Below are positions 45,607-60,900 of a stretch of 64,000 nt of DNA, piece by piece. The position numbers were made by a program, and so were the translations under genes. The stretch's first letter is position 1; every line of letters begins with the position of its first letter. The stretch is from Nemopilema nomurai (taxonomy: Eukaryota > Cnidaria > Scyphozoa > Rhizostomeae > Rhizostomatidae), in the NCBI GenBank assembly GCA_003864495.1, contig ML133439.1:158993-222992 (forward strand), given 5' to 3'. The notes under the pieces were generated by a model. The model was not told where the DNA came from. It was given only the letters and a program-made list of their open reading frames with translations, and made no database searches.

Positions 45607-45923
45607 CTATGATGTTTTATAATCAATAGGCATGTCGATTGTTTCTTCATCAGAGTCATAACTTTTTGCTTCCTGAAACTTATAGTATGGGGTTTCTTCA
45701 CTCTGTTCAACTCTCGAATCCTCATGAAAAATTGTCAAGTTGGGCATGGTTGCCTTTAGATCTTTTATATCCATTCTTACAAGTCGCCATCGCTCTTTAG
45801 TGTGTTTCTCCTCAAGTCGTTCTATCTGCAATGTTAGGTTCGCAACCATGTCATCAATAAGTTTGTCTGCTTCAATAAACAATTTGTCTGTTTCCACGGG
45901 CTGAATGGCAATTTTTTTACGTC
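45607..45923 (-). CDS. Gene 1 exon 22: cytoplasmic tail and stop
   Basis: 317 nt, intact, ending in TAG. The tail starts GRKKIAIQPVETDK and has a charged heptad-like stretch (LTLQIERLEEKHTKERWRLV) that could form a coiled coil. It ends in acidic and proline residues. ATTAAA, a variant polyadenylation signal, lies about 105 bases downstream on the minus strand. Confidence 0.7.
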
Positions 45924-48900
45924 CTTTTGAAAGAAGAAAAATTCAACTGCATGAAAAGTATATGGCATTAGGGTATTAGGATTAAAAAGTGTTACGGAAG
46001 CCTGTTGGATCACATAAACATCTGGTCCATTAAAAAACTTATTAACGACAATTGAAATCCAACTAACTAGAAAGAAATATATTATCGCATATTTAGGTTT
46101 TCCTTCTATAATCTGCACTTTATAAAAGCTTTGCCATTATCGCTCAACCGGTTTTTTTGACTTAATATTCATTGTAGTTCATATTTTTGCAAAGCTATGA
46201 GCTTAGACATTAATGTTATCTGCTATAACGAATCAAAAATAGCAAATCACCTAATGTTCAAGAAAAAAAAACCGCAATCAAAGTTAAAGAAAAAGTTTAC
46301 CCTTTAAAGATTGACAATTTAAAAAGTTATCTTACCCCTCGTGTGTCTAACAGCATCGTATATTAATCCGATTAGAACAAGGAAAAGCAGCATAATGCCA
46401 CCATACTTAACCAACATTGATGTAATGTCTGCATCTTTGGACAGTATGACTGGAATCTGCTGCTCCTGGCTAGACCCTCTGACTAAACGATCAAACAAAA
46501 TGCTAGAATTAAACCAAGATGCTTGTCATTGAATTGCTTCTGAAAGTCTTTAATTTCAAATTTTTAATAAAGCATGCATGATCTTTAAACCAAGATTTCT
46601 TTGTACCGAGCCTCCTAATTTCATCAATCTTAAGTCGATCAAAGTTTGAAAATACAAATGCTATTAAAGGAGGGTTCTGGAACTATCTATTTGTAGAAGG
46701 CAACATACAATGAGGTTAGTGCTAGCTTCCGGAAAAGGACCCAACTTTTAATCATTTCGAGCAACATCTTAAAAAACTAGCATGATATCCATTGATGACG
46801 TATAACATTCAATTCGAGTGCCTTCCTTAGATTTGAATATGGTTGCATAAAGTTATGGACTTTCGTTCAATTCTCTTTATGAATTCCTATTGATCAGTAT
46901 GTCTCTAAATAGTATACGGTATCTAATCCTAATTTTTGTTTGAAATGCTGTTCGCTATCATGTGGAAAGGAGTGGAGAGTCGTTTCTTTACAAGAAAGTC
47001 ATTTCTCAAACAACAAGATGGCCACTGATTAAAAGTCGTCTGCAGGTAAGATTGGACTTTTGACAACCCATCTATAGTGGACTACTGCTGTTTCTCGAGC
47101 AAATAATGCTTGCTGTGCATTTTTTCAACATGAGAACATAAGAAAACTGGCTTTTTGCCACAGCATGTCTTCAAAGGAAAATCTTTCCTGTTGCTACAAC
47201 GACGCTATCAGTTTTGTCAAATTTTACTATTCTATGGACATAATTATTTTTGACCCCAGACTCCAGGCTCTTTCGTCCCTTTGTGAACCGAGGCCTAAGT
47301 GGGGGAGGTTTTTTGGACAAAAATAAAAAAATCGATAGAACGAAATAACAAAAGAAAGTTTACCTTAAATGATATGGTGTATTGAGCGACTTCCTTGAAG
47401 ATGTTTGGCGAATTCTCTTTTACATATCGCTTCATGCAGAATTTCAGTCTTCGCGCCTCGGCCGCAAGAAACCCCAAACGAGGCATCCACTGGCACCAGC
47501 TCATCGAACATGATATCTGGGTGCTCCAGTTGCTCCTTCATAGCGCCTGCTTCAAAACGCCTCTATCATCACTTTAGTGACAGCATTGGACAGGAGCGAA
47601 TTTTTGACTGTTGCCGCGTCTGTCGTGTTTCCTGGAAAATCGACACCGTTTTCAGTTTAGGATTCCAATTGAAAAGCGGACAGAAAACCAGCGCATTTGT
47701 TTCGAGTTTCAAAAAACTTTTCAGATCCGCTTTAGTTTGGGCTTGATTACTTCTGGTGACAGCGACATGAAGAAAATGATAGGGAATGTTGCAACATTGA
47801 AACGAGGCTCACCTGATACTGTCTTCTTTTTCAACTTTGTGATTGAAATCATGAGTGTTTCATTAGAAGCCATTACCTGAAGACAAATGGAAAATTCCTT
47901 ACATTCACAGAGATTAGGCCATTCAAGAGGATTGTTTAAACAAACTGAGCAATAAGTTATCACAACCAGAAATGGCAGTCCTCTTTTTGTCATGGATTGA
48001 AACATGAGCATGTCTTCAATTGGCTGTCGCTTCAAATCGTGATATATCATTTCATATATACCAGTATGTACCAATGCTTATTCGCTCAGACTTAACAGCT
48101 GCTTTTATCAAGAACCTTTAAAGTGCTACTTTCGATACAGTCATCAAAGTTCTATTCAGCGATAAAGTTGTTACTCCAATAGGATGACAAAAATACCATT
48201 TCATCATCTGCTAAAAACTATGTACACTCCATTGAAGCTGTGAATAATTTTACCAAAGCGCTGAAGTCTAGTTATTTAGAAAATTTTACCCATACCAAAG
48301 TTTTGATAATAAATCATAGGGAATATGAATGTGGAATTTCCTGGTGTATATCTGGCTGTTTATTTTGGAGTATCTTGTCAGTGCTGGCATACCCTGCACT
48401 CATTGCCTGTTATTCTGGATCAGCAATTGCAGTGTATGAATAGCTGATGGTTCTAAAGGGGGCTGTAATAACATGGAGGACTGAAGCCCTTTTGGGAACG
48501 AGTCTTGGTTGCCCATCACAGCCCGCAAGGTTAATGCCTCCATCGTGATAAATTGGAAAATTCTTACAGCTAATGACCGCGTCACATCACCCTGCCTTTC
48601 TTTTTGGCATCTTTCGATTCTTATGAAATTTTGGAAGGCAATTAACGAAGCCTTTCCAGAATCTTACATGCTTTTTACTATTGGGTGATGTTGGTTGAAA
48701 TTGGATTAAATCTACGTTGAAAAGATCTGCGTTTCAAATCATTCGAAAACAAAACACATGACCTGTTTGCTATCCTAATATATTTTTGTGTTTGAAAAAC
48801 AGAAGACATGCTAGACGTGATTTAAGTGGAAAATTAACAGAATTTCTTCTAAAGTGCACGCAAAATGGCTCATCAGTTTAACGCTAAAGAAACGTTTTTT

Positions 48901-51900
48901 AGACAGCTACATAAAAATTTATAAAATGACTTAGGTCATCATATAAACAGATCGGAAATCAACTGACTTTCTCTGTTTTTGAGCCTGAAGATGCTGTTGT
49001 TGAGGGAATCGTGACTGTACTTGCAGAAAGTGAGCTAATGATGTGTCCTACGATCAAGCTGGTTATGACGATGCCCATGAGTGTCCAAGCAACTGCAAAT
49101 ATCCTTCCTAAAATTGTTTTAGGGGCAATGTCTCCATAACTAGGAAAGGAGACAAACATTCATTAAAATGGCTTCTAAATTATCATTAAGGGTGGCAGTG
49201 CAATTCACTTTTGTAGTATGGGTAACTGATCAACGTGTTTCATGCAAATACTAATCGTGTTTCATGGATAAAAGCGTACAGAGTTCGGTCCTCTCGGGTC
49301 AGTGCACAAACAGGCAAATTTCAAACAAATTCTAGACAAAATCCTGCAAGGGAGTCAAGTCAGGTGAATGGCAGCCAGTCTTCAGTAGGGTGATGGCATT
49401 ACTGGTTGGCTGATTGACTGATTGATTGACTGACTAAATGATTGACCGATTGACTGATTTGTTGATTGGTTGATATGACAATGAATTCAAGCATTGATCT
49501 CATGGCGTTTGTATAAAACCCACCTGTTGTGGTTTAAAACCTGTCACCTGCCGTTTGCAAGAAAGATGCAGGCCATCAAAATGAATTGTCAACCCGAATA
49601 CGGTTTATAGACAGTGTGAGGGTAATGATGGGAAAAATATGAAAGCGTCACTAGCATCAAATTTCGGCTCTATCTGCTTTGAGATCTTTGAAAATGATAG
49701 CAAATTGGGCTTGTTTTTGAGGTAGTCAGATGCGGGGTGAGCAGAGTATTATAATGCAAGATATCCACGTTCTGGGATTTCTACTTACCCTACTGTTGTC
49801 ATAGTGATGAAAGAAAGCCAAATGCCACTGCCGGTACCACGGAAGAAGTCATCGAGAAATTCGTCTGTGTTATCGCCCCTTTCCTGTAAAAGAACATTTT
49901 CCGAGTTTGTAACAAAAATTACTTCTTGGCCTCCCTGATATCATCTTCAAAGTCTGTTTGCTTTCCAAACACATGACTCCTGACAATCAACTGTCAATCA
50001 TTCTAGAAACTGACGATGTTCCAAAAAGAATAAGTCATAAAATTCTGAAGGAACACTTGAAATCAAATCAAAGCATGAAATCTTATACGGTAGCAAGTTT
50101 CGCTAAAATTGGACCTTTTTTTTGGAACATTTTGATATCAAAATGAATACACATTATATATTGAGCATCAAGTTAGATTAAAGAAATGGTCCTTTTAATG
50201 AAATAATCTCTGGTACGTTGGATCTTTGACTGAATAGATAATTGCACAGTGTTTTGAGCTTTGCTGACCTCTATAGGGTGAATAGAAAATGTGCAGAAAT
50301 ATAAAAAGTTATTCCTCTCGTTTTTATCAACAAAATCATACAATGTCAGTGAAAATCATTCTATGTCTTGACTTAACGGCTATAGCAATCTGTTTTAATG
50401 CTATAAAAATTCTTTGGTCAGCTAAGTGTCTTTTCTTTTTTATGCGTTGTGAACTTATTTGATAAGGCATTATCTACTAATCCCCTTCCCCCAAAAAGGC
50501 AATATTGGTAATCCGTAAATCTTGAAAAATTGTTGGGCTAGAAAATTAATCTTCGTTCTGCTGCATGACAGCATTATTTAAAGGGATGAAGGGCGGATGC
50601 TGAATGTGAGTGGAAGATTGGGCACGGAGCTGCACCCTGCGAAGTTCGTGTTTTTGATAGGAGCGGACAACAATTACGTACTTGTTAGCAGATTCCATTG
50701 GATCAGCGACAAATACCAATGAAAAGAGAATCATCGCATCTTAAAATAATAGGGTAAGATATTCAGAAGCACTATTGGCCCTTACTGATTAGTATTATAA
50801 AAACAAGGAAAGCTTACCAGAAACCAGAAGACGAAACCAGCAACTATCATAGACAGGACCATGACCAAAAGCACTGTATACAACCCTAGAAGGGAGTCGA
50901 CTACTTTGGCTGCTCCTTCGTTGCCGACTTCGGCTAGCGATGGCCTGCGCTTGAAGAACACCATGCCGGCTGAGGGATAAATGGGACGTAATCGTACAGA
51001 GTCACGTCACTTTCGGTCCATTCAACGTTTTCTCGAAATACAGGCAGGGATATGTGCGTGCCAATGAAAGCTGCGTCTTTTAATGAGCTTTTCTGCAGCT
51101 TCATCGCTTCGCTGTTTGAAGCATCGTGCGTCCAGTCCACGCTGCTCGGGCCTTGTCCGAAAGTACAGTTACCGCAGCACTCACTAACGGCCATGTCCAC
51201 ATACTTTGGGACGATTCCGGATATTGAAGTGTTGCTGTCAACAATTGGTGGAAGTTTCAACCAAGCCGAGTTTAAAAGTTTTGGGCAGCGGCATGTCTCT
51301 GTGCAGAATTTCAAAAAGCAGACATTTATTTATTAGGCTAATTGTTATGCAAAAAGCAGACAATTCTGAAAAGAAAATCATATCCATTAGAATGAAATCA
51401 ACAAAGAATTCAGTCATGAAAATCGTTCAAATTTAGTTGTGTTTTTACTCAAAAAACAATTTGCAGAAAAACGTTTGGTGCCAAAAAGCAAGTATTTTTA
51501 AATGCTGTAACTGAAGCTTCTACACGCGAGGGCTATCATAACTAAGCTGCTGAAATCACTTGATTCTTTCTTGGAGCAAGTCAAAAATGCTAATGGGCAA
51601 GGAGAACGTATTCGAAATCGGGTGATAAGTCCACCACAAGTAAGTTAATAATTTAAATCTAAATAATTGGGCAATTTCTTTGTAATATAGAAATGGAGAA
51701 TGGTTAACCTCCTTTCCTATGATTTGATGGGACTCCGAGTCCTCCTTCAGTGAAGGCTGATATCATGACACCGTACGTTGTGAAGGGCACGAGGCCCTGG
51801 ATTTCTAGGCTTCTATTAGGCTCCAGGACATCGATGTGAGAGATCTTGCCTTGAAACACTGGTACATCATTCTGCTCTATGGGCCAGAAGTGGACGCGAT

Positions 51901-54900
51901 GACCGAGTACTTCCCCTCTTGCTACAACACGACTTAAGTTGCCCCATTTCAGGGAGATCGCATGAAACCCGTAGTTGTCGTAAACTTCGAAGCTTGGTGC
52001 CGCAAGTGGAGCTACAATAAGATTTCTCATTTGCTTGAAACGAGTTTACTGAAATCAGTGATAGTTCAGCTTACAAAGGCAGTTTTGAAATCCTGGAGGT
52101 AGCTGTACAGTTAATGGGATACTTTCATAAGTGACTTGTTTTCTTCTTAAGGTCAAGATTAATTTCTAGGTTTATAAATTAATAAGATTTGTATTATAGA
52201 TTTATAGAAAAAACTATAATGCTAAGTTGACTAAAAATCGGTGCAATCTTTCGACTATCCCCTGAAAGAATCAACGGATGGAAATAAAAGCAACTTTTAG
52301 TAGACCAATCGGAGCTTCCAATAACTCTTTGGAAAAGAAGCTATATATTATACGCTTATATCGTTATATATAATATATTGGTTAAGTATGAGCTTAAAAA
52401 GCAAAATTTTTTGATCTGTTAGATCTGTATCAAATTCACTACGCAATTTTAAGTAAAACGTTTGTAAATTTGAGAATAGTTTCTTATTTCCGAACCTTCT
52501 TGTTTGCAAGTTCCATTTATGGAGAAGGTTGGTCCAAGACCTTGTGACGTCAGTGCACCGACTCGAATTTGGTACCAGCTGTATTCTTCGAGATCCTCGA
52601 TTTCTGTCTGAAATGTCGATGCGTTGACGTCTTTGGTTTTTTCCCCAGGAAGAGCACCCGAAGGATTGATAGACCTTGGATATCTATTTGCTTTGCGAAG
52701 AGGAACATCAAGCGGTTTGTAGAAGATCCTGTACCCAGTGATTACGCCGTTTCTTAATGATTCAGGCATTTGACTCCAGTAAATTGTGATTCTGTCATCC
52801 TTCGACGGCCAAGTCTCAATTTTCTGTGGAGGAGCGTCTGGTTCTAGGCAGTGAAAAAGAGGAAAGACAATAGTTACTGTCTGAAATGATACTGAAGGGA
52901 CATCGAGCAGAAATTTGCTTCAGCTTGAATTTAATAGTGGCAGAGCATGTAGATCTAAGAGTCATGTGGGCTGTTTCTGTTCACAGTGATGTTACATGGA
53001 CATATTTGAAGATCCTTCTAGCTTCGATACGCAATTCTCCTGAATGCTTGAACGGGTTTGATAATAGAACCAGATAGATATATGGCTGCTTGCAACCGTG
53101 TTGTATGCAATGCTACATTTATATTGTAAACCTGAGGCGTATACCTCGCAGCGGTTGAAATCTTTGGCTAACATTCTTTCACCTCGGTTTACATGGGAAA
53201 ACAATTCTACTTAAAAGTTTCTATTAATGTAATATTCATTCAAAATTTAAATGGTTTGTCCTTTCACGACTTGTTAGGGATTTTTTGTCAAGGAGCAAGG
53301 TTAAAAAACTCACTGTCCTCAGCTGTCATGAAATAGATTGGCATTGAGAAATTCCCAGAGCCCTTCCTATTCACTGCCTGAATGGTGATACTGTAGTTGG
53401 TGAACTTTCGCAGCCCAGCTATCGAGACACGGGGCTCGGCATCGCTGGTCATCAGTGTAAACACTTCGCTTTCGTTGCATCCGACCGGCCTGTCTGCATG
53501 ACAGTCCACTACCCGGTACTTTATCTGTAGCCGTGATCTGAAAATCGTACACAGAGAGCTTCGATAACAAGGTCAGGAAAAGTTGTAGGCAGTCCTGATA
53601 ACAAATGCAACGTCAAGCTCTTTTAAGAGAATTATCTATATGATCAATAATTGGTCTGACTAGAAGAGTTATAATGTTTTTTTCTAATGGTTTAGGAAAT
53701 AATCTAAAATAATCTGTTTCTTAGATAGCATATGCACAAGTTTTGTTTTATGCAAAAAGAGCGTAACCCAATTGCTCAATAGGATAATTCAATTTTAAAA
53801 TTTCATCTTACTATGAAACTGATACTGACTGAGAAACTAATAAGATATAGTCTCTACAGATAATCGTTGAGAGTTCACACTTCTCTACTTTGATAGCCTC
53901 ATATATAAACGTTCTATTGGCAGAGAAGGAAGGAACCTTTCGTCAAGGATGAAAAATACCTTTCCATTTGCTTGGCCATTTATTTCATCCATTGGAAGCC
54001 AAGTAAAATTCAACTCCGTTGATGTTTTATTTCCCTTCGAAATATTCTTTGGGATTTCATCTGGTTCTGGATTATATCAAGAGAAGCCATCAAAATTAAT
54101 AACCATCAAAATGATTTCAAAATTTAGTATTTCATACAATGAGCGACTCTTCAATTAGCAATATCAATTAACTTGTCAGTAATACTAGAAGATAACAATA
54201 TAAGGTACTGTAATATTGGACCAACAATGAATAGGAAAAAGCATAAACATAACAAAGATAGAAAAGGTATGATACTATTATGAACGATTGTACGCCATAT
54301 GTAATAACAAAGAATGATATGAAATTAGTAATTGAATCAAAAAATTACGTTAAATATGGTAGCATCACATAATACTGAATAGCATCATACATTTTATAAT
54401 GTGAATGATATAGGAAAAGTGTAACTTAATAATAAAACAAGATTTTAGCAAGGCACTGTAAAACAAAGTTTTGTGAAATTCATGCAGTACTAAAAACAAT
54501 TATATGATTATGAAAATATATGATACGTGGCATTGAAGCGAATGATATTATTTCTATGAAATCGATTTAAGCATATTTGAAATTTGTATAATATTGTGCT
54601 CCTGGCATGAAGATAAATCATACCAAAATCGTCTGTCCACACGGTGACATTGGCAGAGAACGGTCCTTCCCCTCTGTAAGTGTACGCCAGAATTTTGAAA
54701 ATGTAGGGTGTGTAAATTTTCAAGTCAGTTATAGTCAAATTGAATACAGCATCCTCAGAGCCGTTTGCATTGAGAACAGTATGGTTAATCCATGGTCCAT
54801 GTTTAATGGTCGAGTCAGTATAGCTTAACTTGTATCCCAGAATTATACCATGTCTGTTGTTGATGGGGACTCTAGACCAGACGATGTTTAGACTTGTATG

Positions 54901-57900
54901 GTTCACGAAGGTGCCGTTTAGATTTGCAGGCGGTCGTGTCGGTCCTGTAAAAATGTGGAATTCGAGATGTGTAACTCGTATTCTGAATGGAGTTTTTCAT
55001 AGATTGCTAGTTATAGAATCTTGATCTATCCGCATAATAAGAGCTTACAGTTTTTTTGAAACCATACTCTTTACATGCAATTGTGGGTAGAAAGAGAGGC
55101 ACTGTGCCCATAACAGAGGGGAGATAACTAAAGGAATGTTTAAAAAGCGTTGATAAGAATAGCAATTTAGAGATTGTATGAAACCAAGTTGAGAGCATAA
55201 GACTGCATGAAATAGCTACCTTGGATATTTAATATATATCATTTCTAGCAATCGTTACAGTATCATCGCTCTAGTAGTAAACGTGAGCTTGGAGCAAAAA
55301 GATTTGGCTAAAATGAAACTTTAACAACTTTTGGGTTATAAGAGTAGCGGTCACCTGGAGAAACTATCATTTTGACAGAATAAATAAAAATGTCTCAAAA
55401 GGCATAACTTTACTAAAACCAACTGATTTTCCTCTGTATTCTGTTCTACGAGAACAGCCTCTTTGCGCCTAATTGCAGGGGAAATTGGTGGATATATTGT
55501 ACAAGCCCAATTCATCTGAACCATTTCCAATGCTGCTCACTTTGCTTCAAAGCCAGTCACCTTTTGGTGATCCTTAAAGGCCCATATCAATGACGGATGA
55601 CGGATTGGGCCACATTCGAAGGAGTTACCCTGGTCTTAAATGCACTTGTACCAATACTTCGAAATGTTAATTTTTTCTGATGAAATAATTACCGTATGCA
55701 TCTGTCCTTATGTAAACAGCTTCACTGAATGGTCCTGTTCCGTGATTTGTACTCCCGCAACTTTCACCGCGTACAAAGTGTAGTACTGCAAGTCTCCTAT
55801 CTCAACTCTGAAGTCTGACGAACTCACATTGGTGGATTTCCAGTCCTCGCCAGAATCCTTCTTTCTGTATGTTATTTTGTATTGGCTGATGATTCCGTTG
55901 CGACCCTGTGCTGGAATGGCACCCCACGTGGCGTAAATCTTAGTTGCACTCACGAACCCACCTCCTACTCCAGTCGGCGCCTCCGAAGGAACTGTAAAAT
56001 GTTTAAGCGAATAATGAATATTTTTGCATTTCTGATCAAGGCAAACTTGGACAGTCAGTTTTCGAATTTATGTTCAGAGATTGATGGACAGCAGAAATCG
56101 GGGAAACCGATAATTTTTCACAATTAGACCTAACTGGACAATGCAGAACTAACGATTTTCGTTGCATATTTAAGCAAGACAAGAGTGAAAATGTAATAAA
56201 TTTAGCGGAAATTGCAACAAAGCACAAATAACCTTATTTTGCATTCAGGCAGTGGATAATGAAATAAGTAAAAATGCAGTGGAAAAATGCGAAGTAAGTT
56301 GAAGTTAAATTTATCAATAGGTCCCTACCATCTCCAATTGTTCGCTCGGTGATAGTGGCAGAAAAGATTCCAACTCCTTTTCCAGTGACACCAGCAACAC
56401 TCATGTCATACTCGATATATTTGTCGAGCCCTGAAAGCAACGTAGCCTGGCTCGTCGAGTGTGACGTCTTTGGATCGTCGCTTTTGTCCTTTCGTTGGTA
56501 CTTGACTTCATATGACAAATAACGCCATTCTGCAATGAAGGTTGGATGTCCGACCATTCAAACCTAATTGAGGTGGAGTTCACTGCGGTAGCTACCAAAT
56601 TTCTTGGTGGCCCACCTGGTCCTGAAGACAAAAAACATTGTCACTTTGATTCTGTAATTGGCGAGATTTCAATGTACCTTGAATCAACATGTAAAAATAG
56701 CAAAAGCATGAATCTATTTTCTTTTCAAGTATTTCCAATCCCTCCTCAAATGGTATAGTTAACAGGTTTACCAAGGTAAAGGTGATTGCAATGTGAGATG
56801 GGCAGCGTTTGGGACCAAATTCTCTATTCCAGTACCGGTCTCCTTGCAAAAGCAAGTGCTGCTATTGGCCTTCAGTCTCCTTGTGGCAAATATGAATTAT
56901 AGGCCAGTTTAAACTCAGGAGGCAAGAGGATAACGGTTTTGGAGGAAGGAGGATAAGGTCTTACAGCTAGAGAACCTTGACCGCAATATGAGCACTAGCA
57001 GGTGAAATGGGGGCTGTAAATATTCTTTTGCTCGAATTGGGAGGAAATAATTTCCGTTGGTGCTTACTGTCTTTATCAGTTCTGAGACTCAGGACTGCAC
57101 TCTTCACACCCTCTCCAACTGAGGTCTCTGCTGATAATTTGACATCATAAAGCGTCCAATAGGCCAAAACCAGTTCTTTCATAAAACTTGTCAGTTGTAG
57201 AGACTGGACTTTGCCAACTCCCGGTCGAAGTCTTGATGTAAACCTTGTATCCAGTAATAATGCCGTTGCGATGCTCCTCCGGCACGTCTGCCCATTCAAA
57301 CTTCAAGCTGGTGGAGCTGGTGTTGTAGCCGGTGATGTTGGACGGAGGAGAGCTGGGAGCTGACAGATGAAAGGTAACAAGTGACAGTTAATAGAAACAC
57401 GAATGGCTTAACGATGAGTGGACGATTAAAGAGCAATGCTGAAGGGTAATAGAAATCGAGAAAATTGGTTGTTTCAAAGGAAATAGCCCACCACGAGGTG
57501 AAAATGCATCACTAGATTCTTTATCACAAAATACTGCGAATGAAATGTAACTCAAAATAAGGTCCTTGCCTACAATGGTGAGAAAAAAAAGCCAAAATGA
57601 GTAATAGATTCAACCAAAGATGTAGCTGAACGATGCTGATTGCATCTTCTAAGTTACATCAACATCGAATTATTTATGCCTTTTTATATTTTTCAGCATT
57701 AATTAAGCATAAGATAAGCCCATAGGGCTTAGTGTGCCCATCAGCATGTAGCTGCCCCTCACCTAACTGAGAAGCTTTACGGTTCGTAAACACGCTGAAC
57801 TCTATAGTCATAACAACATGTTCCTTGTTCCTGGGAAGTCTCTCAGTCAGGCTTGGATCTACACACTTCCCATGACAGTAAGCAAATGCAAAATGTCTGA

Positions 57901-60900
57901 GCTAAAAGGACACAATACAAAAGATGCAAGTGAAAGAACATTCTTGACACGTACTATCTTCAGCAGTCCTTCTTTCGATGACAGGGCTATACACGCCAAC
58001 ACCCTTTGAAGTCCTTGCAGCAACGTGAAGCTCGTAAATCGCGTACTTTTGTAACGAACCAATTGTTCGATAGCGGGATGTCCCAGTGTCATACAACCAC
58101 GTAGAAGCCTCTTTAACCTTGTACTTAACCGTATAGCCAGTTATGACTCCGTTTCTTTTTGCACTGGAAGGGAGAGGTCCAAAGGACACTTGAATTGATG
58201 TTGACGATGTTGTTGTTGCTGCTGTGAAACTTGGTGGATAGTCTTCAGGCACTGGAAGCAAATTTAGGTCAATTAGCTTTCAAATTATTGACTGATTGAT
58301 TGATTGATTGATTGATTGATTCATTATTCATTATCAACTGAAAGCTTTTGCATTTCTCCATCCCTTAAAGTGTAAAAGACCTACCTTTTTACCTATAAAT
58401 TGTTATCGTCTTTATTCTGTGATTTATTCTTGACCTTACCATGAAGTTAATGAGATGCTATAAGGGTATGGCTCTTTTCATACTGGGTACTAGGCCCCTC
58501 AAACGCTTCAACGCTGATGTGGCCTAGTCAACAACGCATTTTTGCAAAGCGGCTGCCTTAAATGCAAATTACTGCTGGTTGAATTTTCATGACAGATTAA
58601 TTTAGAGGTGGCAATCACAGTCATCAGTCTAAAAGAAAACTTGTATCTCTCAAGGAAGACGTTGCATATCAACAAATAAACGCAAAGGCCCTTTGACAAT
58701 GTGCCTGCGGATAACAGCCGCTGAATTTATATTGCATTTCTGGGCCACTTGTGCAAAATAATAAGTCGATGCAACAATTCAATGTATAAAGCTTACAAAA
58801 AACTTTAAGCGAGGCCTTATAATGCAAACAGTATTCCTAGAAAAATTGGCTGCTCTAAGGGTTTCTTTCAACTGGGTTTCAAATAACTAGACAAGTGAAG
58901 TGATCAAAGTGTACCATAAGCAATGGAAGAGAATCTTACTGTAAAGGATTGAGCAAACACTTTTGATGGCTGTACATACATACAGACCATTGAGCAAAAT
59001 ATATATACATACACACGCATACTTTTCTTCTAATAGTGGGACAAGGCAGCCAATCACCAGCTATCTCACAGCTATGTTCCACAGTGGGCCTCGATATGAA
59101 AGGGAGACATAATAGAATTTCTCCTCCAGTGGGACTTACCGTCTTCATCAGTGCGTATTGTCCTCTTTGCCGATATGATGTTGTGCTCAATCGTGGATTG
59201 CACGAATCCATAATAGTGAGCATAAAAGTTGTATTCGGTGTATTTCTTAAGACCAGTAAATGTCTTTTTGACTGGCAGTGAGCCAGTGAAGGCCACCGTG
59301 ACCTTTGATGACGAATTCAAAGTTTCATGGTACACTATTTCAAAGGCATTTGAAGCAGTCCACTGATCGACAGGCGGAACTGTTGGGTTAGCAAGAAGCT
59401 CTGCTGATAGTGCACTCGAGTTTTCCATTGACAGTATAGGCACAGGGATATATAGATAGGTATCTTCTGGCAAAGTTAAGAGAAGAAAATATTAGAAGTC
59501 CCTAACTCGCAAGATACTAGCAGCGTCTAACTACAGTTAATTCGTCCTATAAAGAAAATATTTCACAGTCTGAAGGGATTTGCACAATCAAATTTGAGGG
59601 ATCACCTTCGAGAACAGGTAAGTGAATTTCATTCTGATTAAAGCAGAGATAGAGAGAAGCCGATATTTCCATCTCACCGTTTCTGTTTCCTTCCTGGTTA
59701 TGAGCATTTCTAACTGTTGAAGACCGTATGTGTTGTAAGAAAACCGCGTTTGTCTTACGTGGCAGCAAATTTTTTAGAAACCAGTCAAATCTTTTTCAAG
59801 TCTCCAGTGTTTCCTTCTCTTCTCTGCACACTTAGATAGTCAAACCAACCATCATCAACATGCAGGATTTCAATGGGGTAGTAAGCATGCTTAAAATATG
59901 TCCCAATTGAATGCTCCGTTCCAGTTAGACTTCTAGAAGAGGAAACTTAAGGTAGGTAGATCTATAGTGGAGATTATTGTTTGCTACCTGATTTTCAGTG
60001 CAAGATACCGTTTGGATAGTGTTGTCTGATATTGTAATTAATGTGCGTCTTCATATAATAAAACAGCCTGCGGATCATATATCTCCAGAAAATAAAGCTT
60101 TATATACTTATGAATATGCTGTACGGCAGACAATGTTTTGGTTTGTGTTGGACCACACGTTAGAGATATTTAATAAATTTCAGAAAATGTGTCTATTTCA
60201 AAGTTTTCAACCATGGATCAGTATGGTTGGATGAGTAATTAGCATGGATGAGAATTATGAAAGTGAACATTTCTTAAAATGGCAATATCCCATCTGGAGG
60301 GTTAAAAAAAGTAATGGAGTAAACAGTTACAACGATTTAAGGATATCACTGACGTTTAGGTAAGCGCTTGATTTTGGCCAGTTGATGTCTTTTAAATTTG
60401 GAGAATGCTATTCTGACATTCTAGAAGGTGGAGGGAAATAAATGCAACCATACTAACGTTTCAGCGAACACTCTCTTCACCGTGTTATTGGTTGTTGTTA
60501 CGTTGATCTCACAGAAAGAATTGCATGCAGTCTTCAACTGGTAGCTTCCATTCTTAGGCACAGTTAAATATCCCGTGTACCTTCGTCCATAAGTGCCCGC
60601 AAAGTTGTCATTGCTCTGCTCATAGAGAGAGGCCCGACAAAATACACTTGTTGGGTTATTCGGGTACTTTGCCGAGTTTGCATCTGCAAAACCTTGTTGT
60701 GTTTTTTGGGCTGGATATGACGTACTTGCATAGTACTCTGTTAGCAAGCCATTGAAGCTGTAAAACTCTGTAAAAAGACAGATGACAAAACAACACTGAC
60801 TACGTTTTATAAAATTCAAACCTAATATCACTTTGCATATGGAAAGAGGCATAGAGGATTTGCAAAATTAAAGTAGAACATTGACTACATGTTTATTTTC

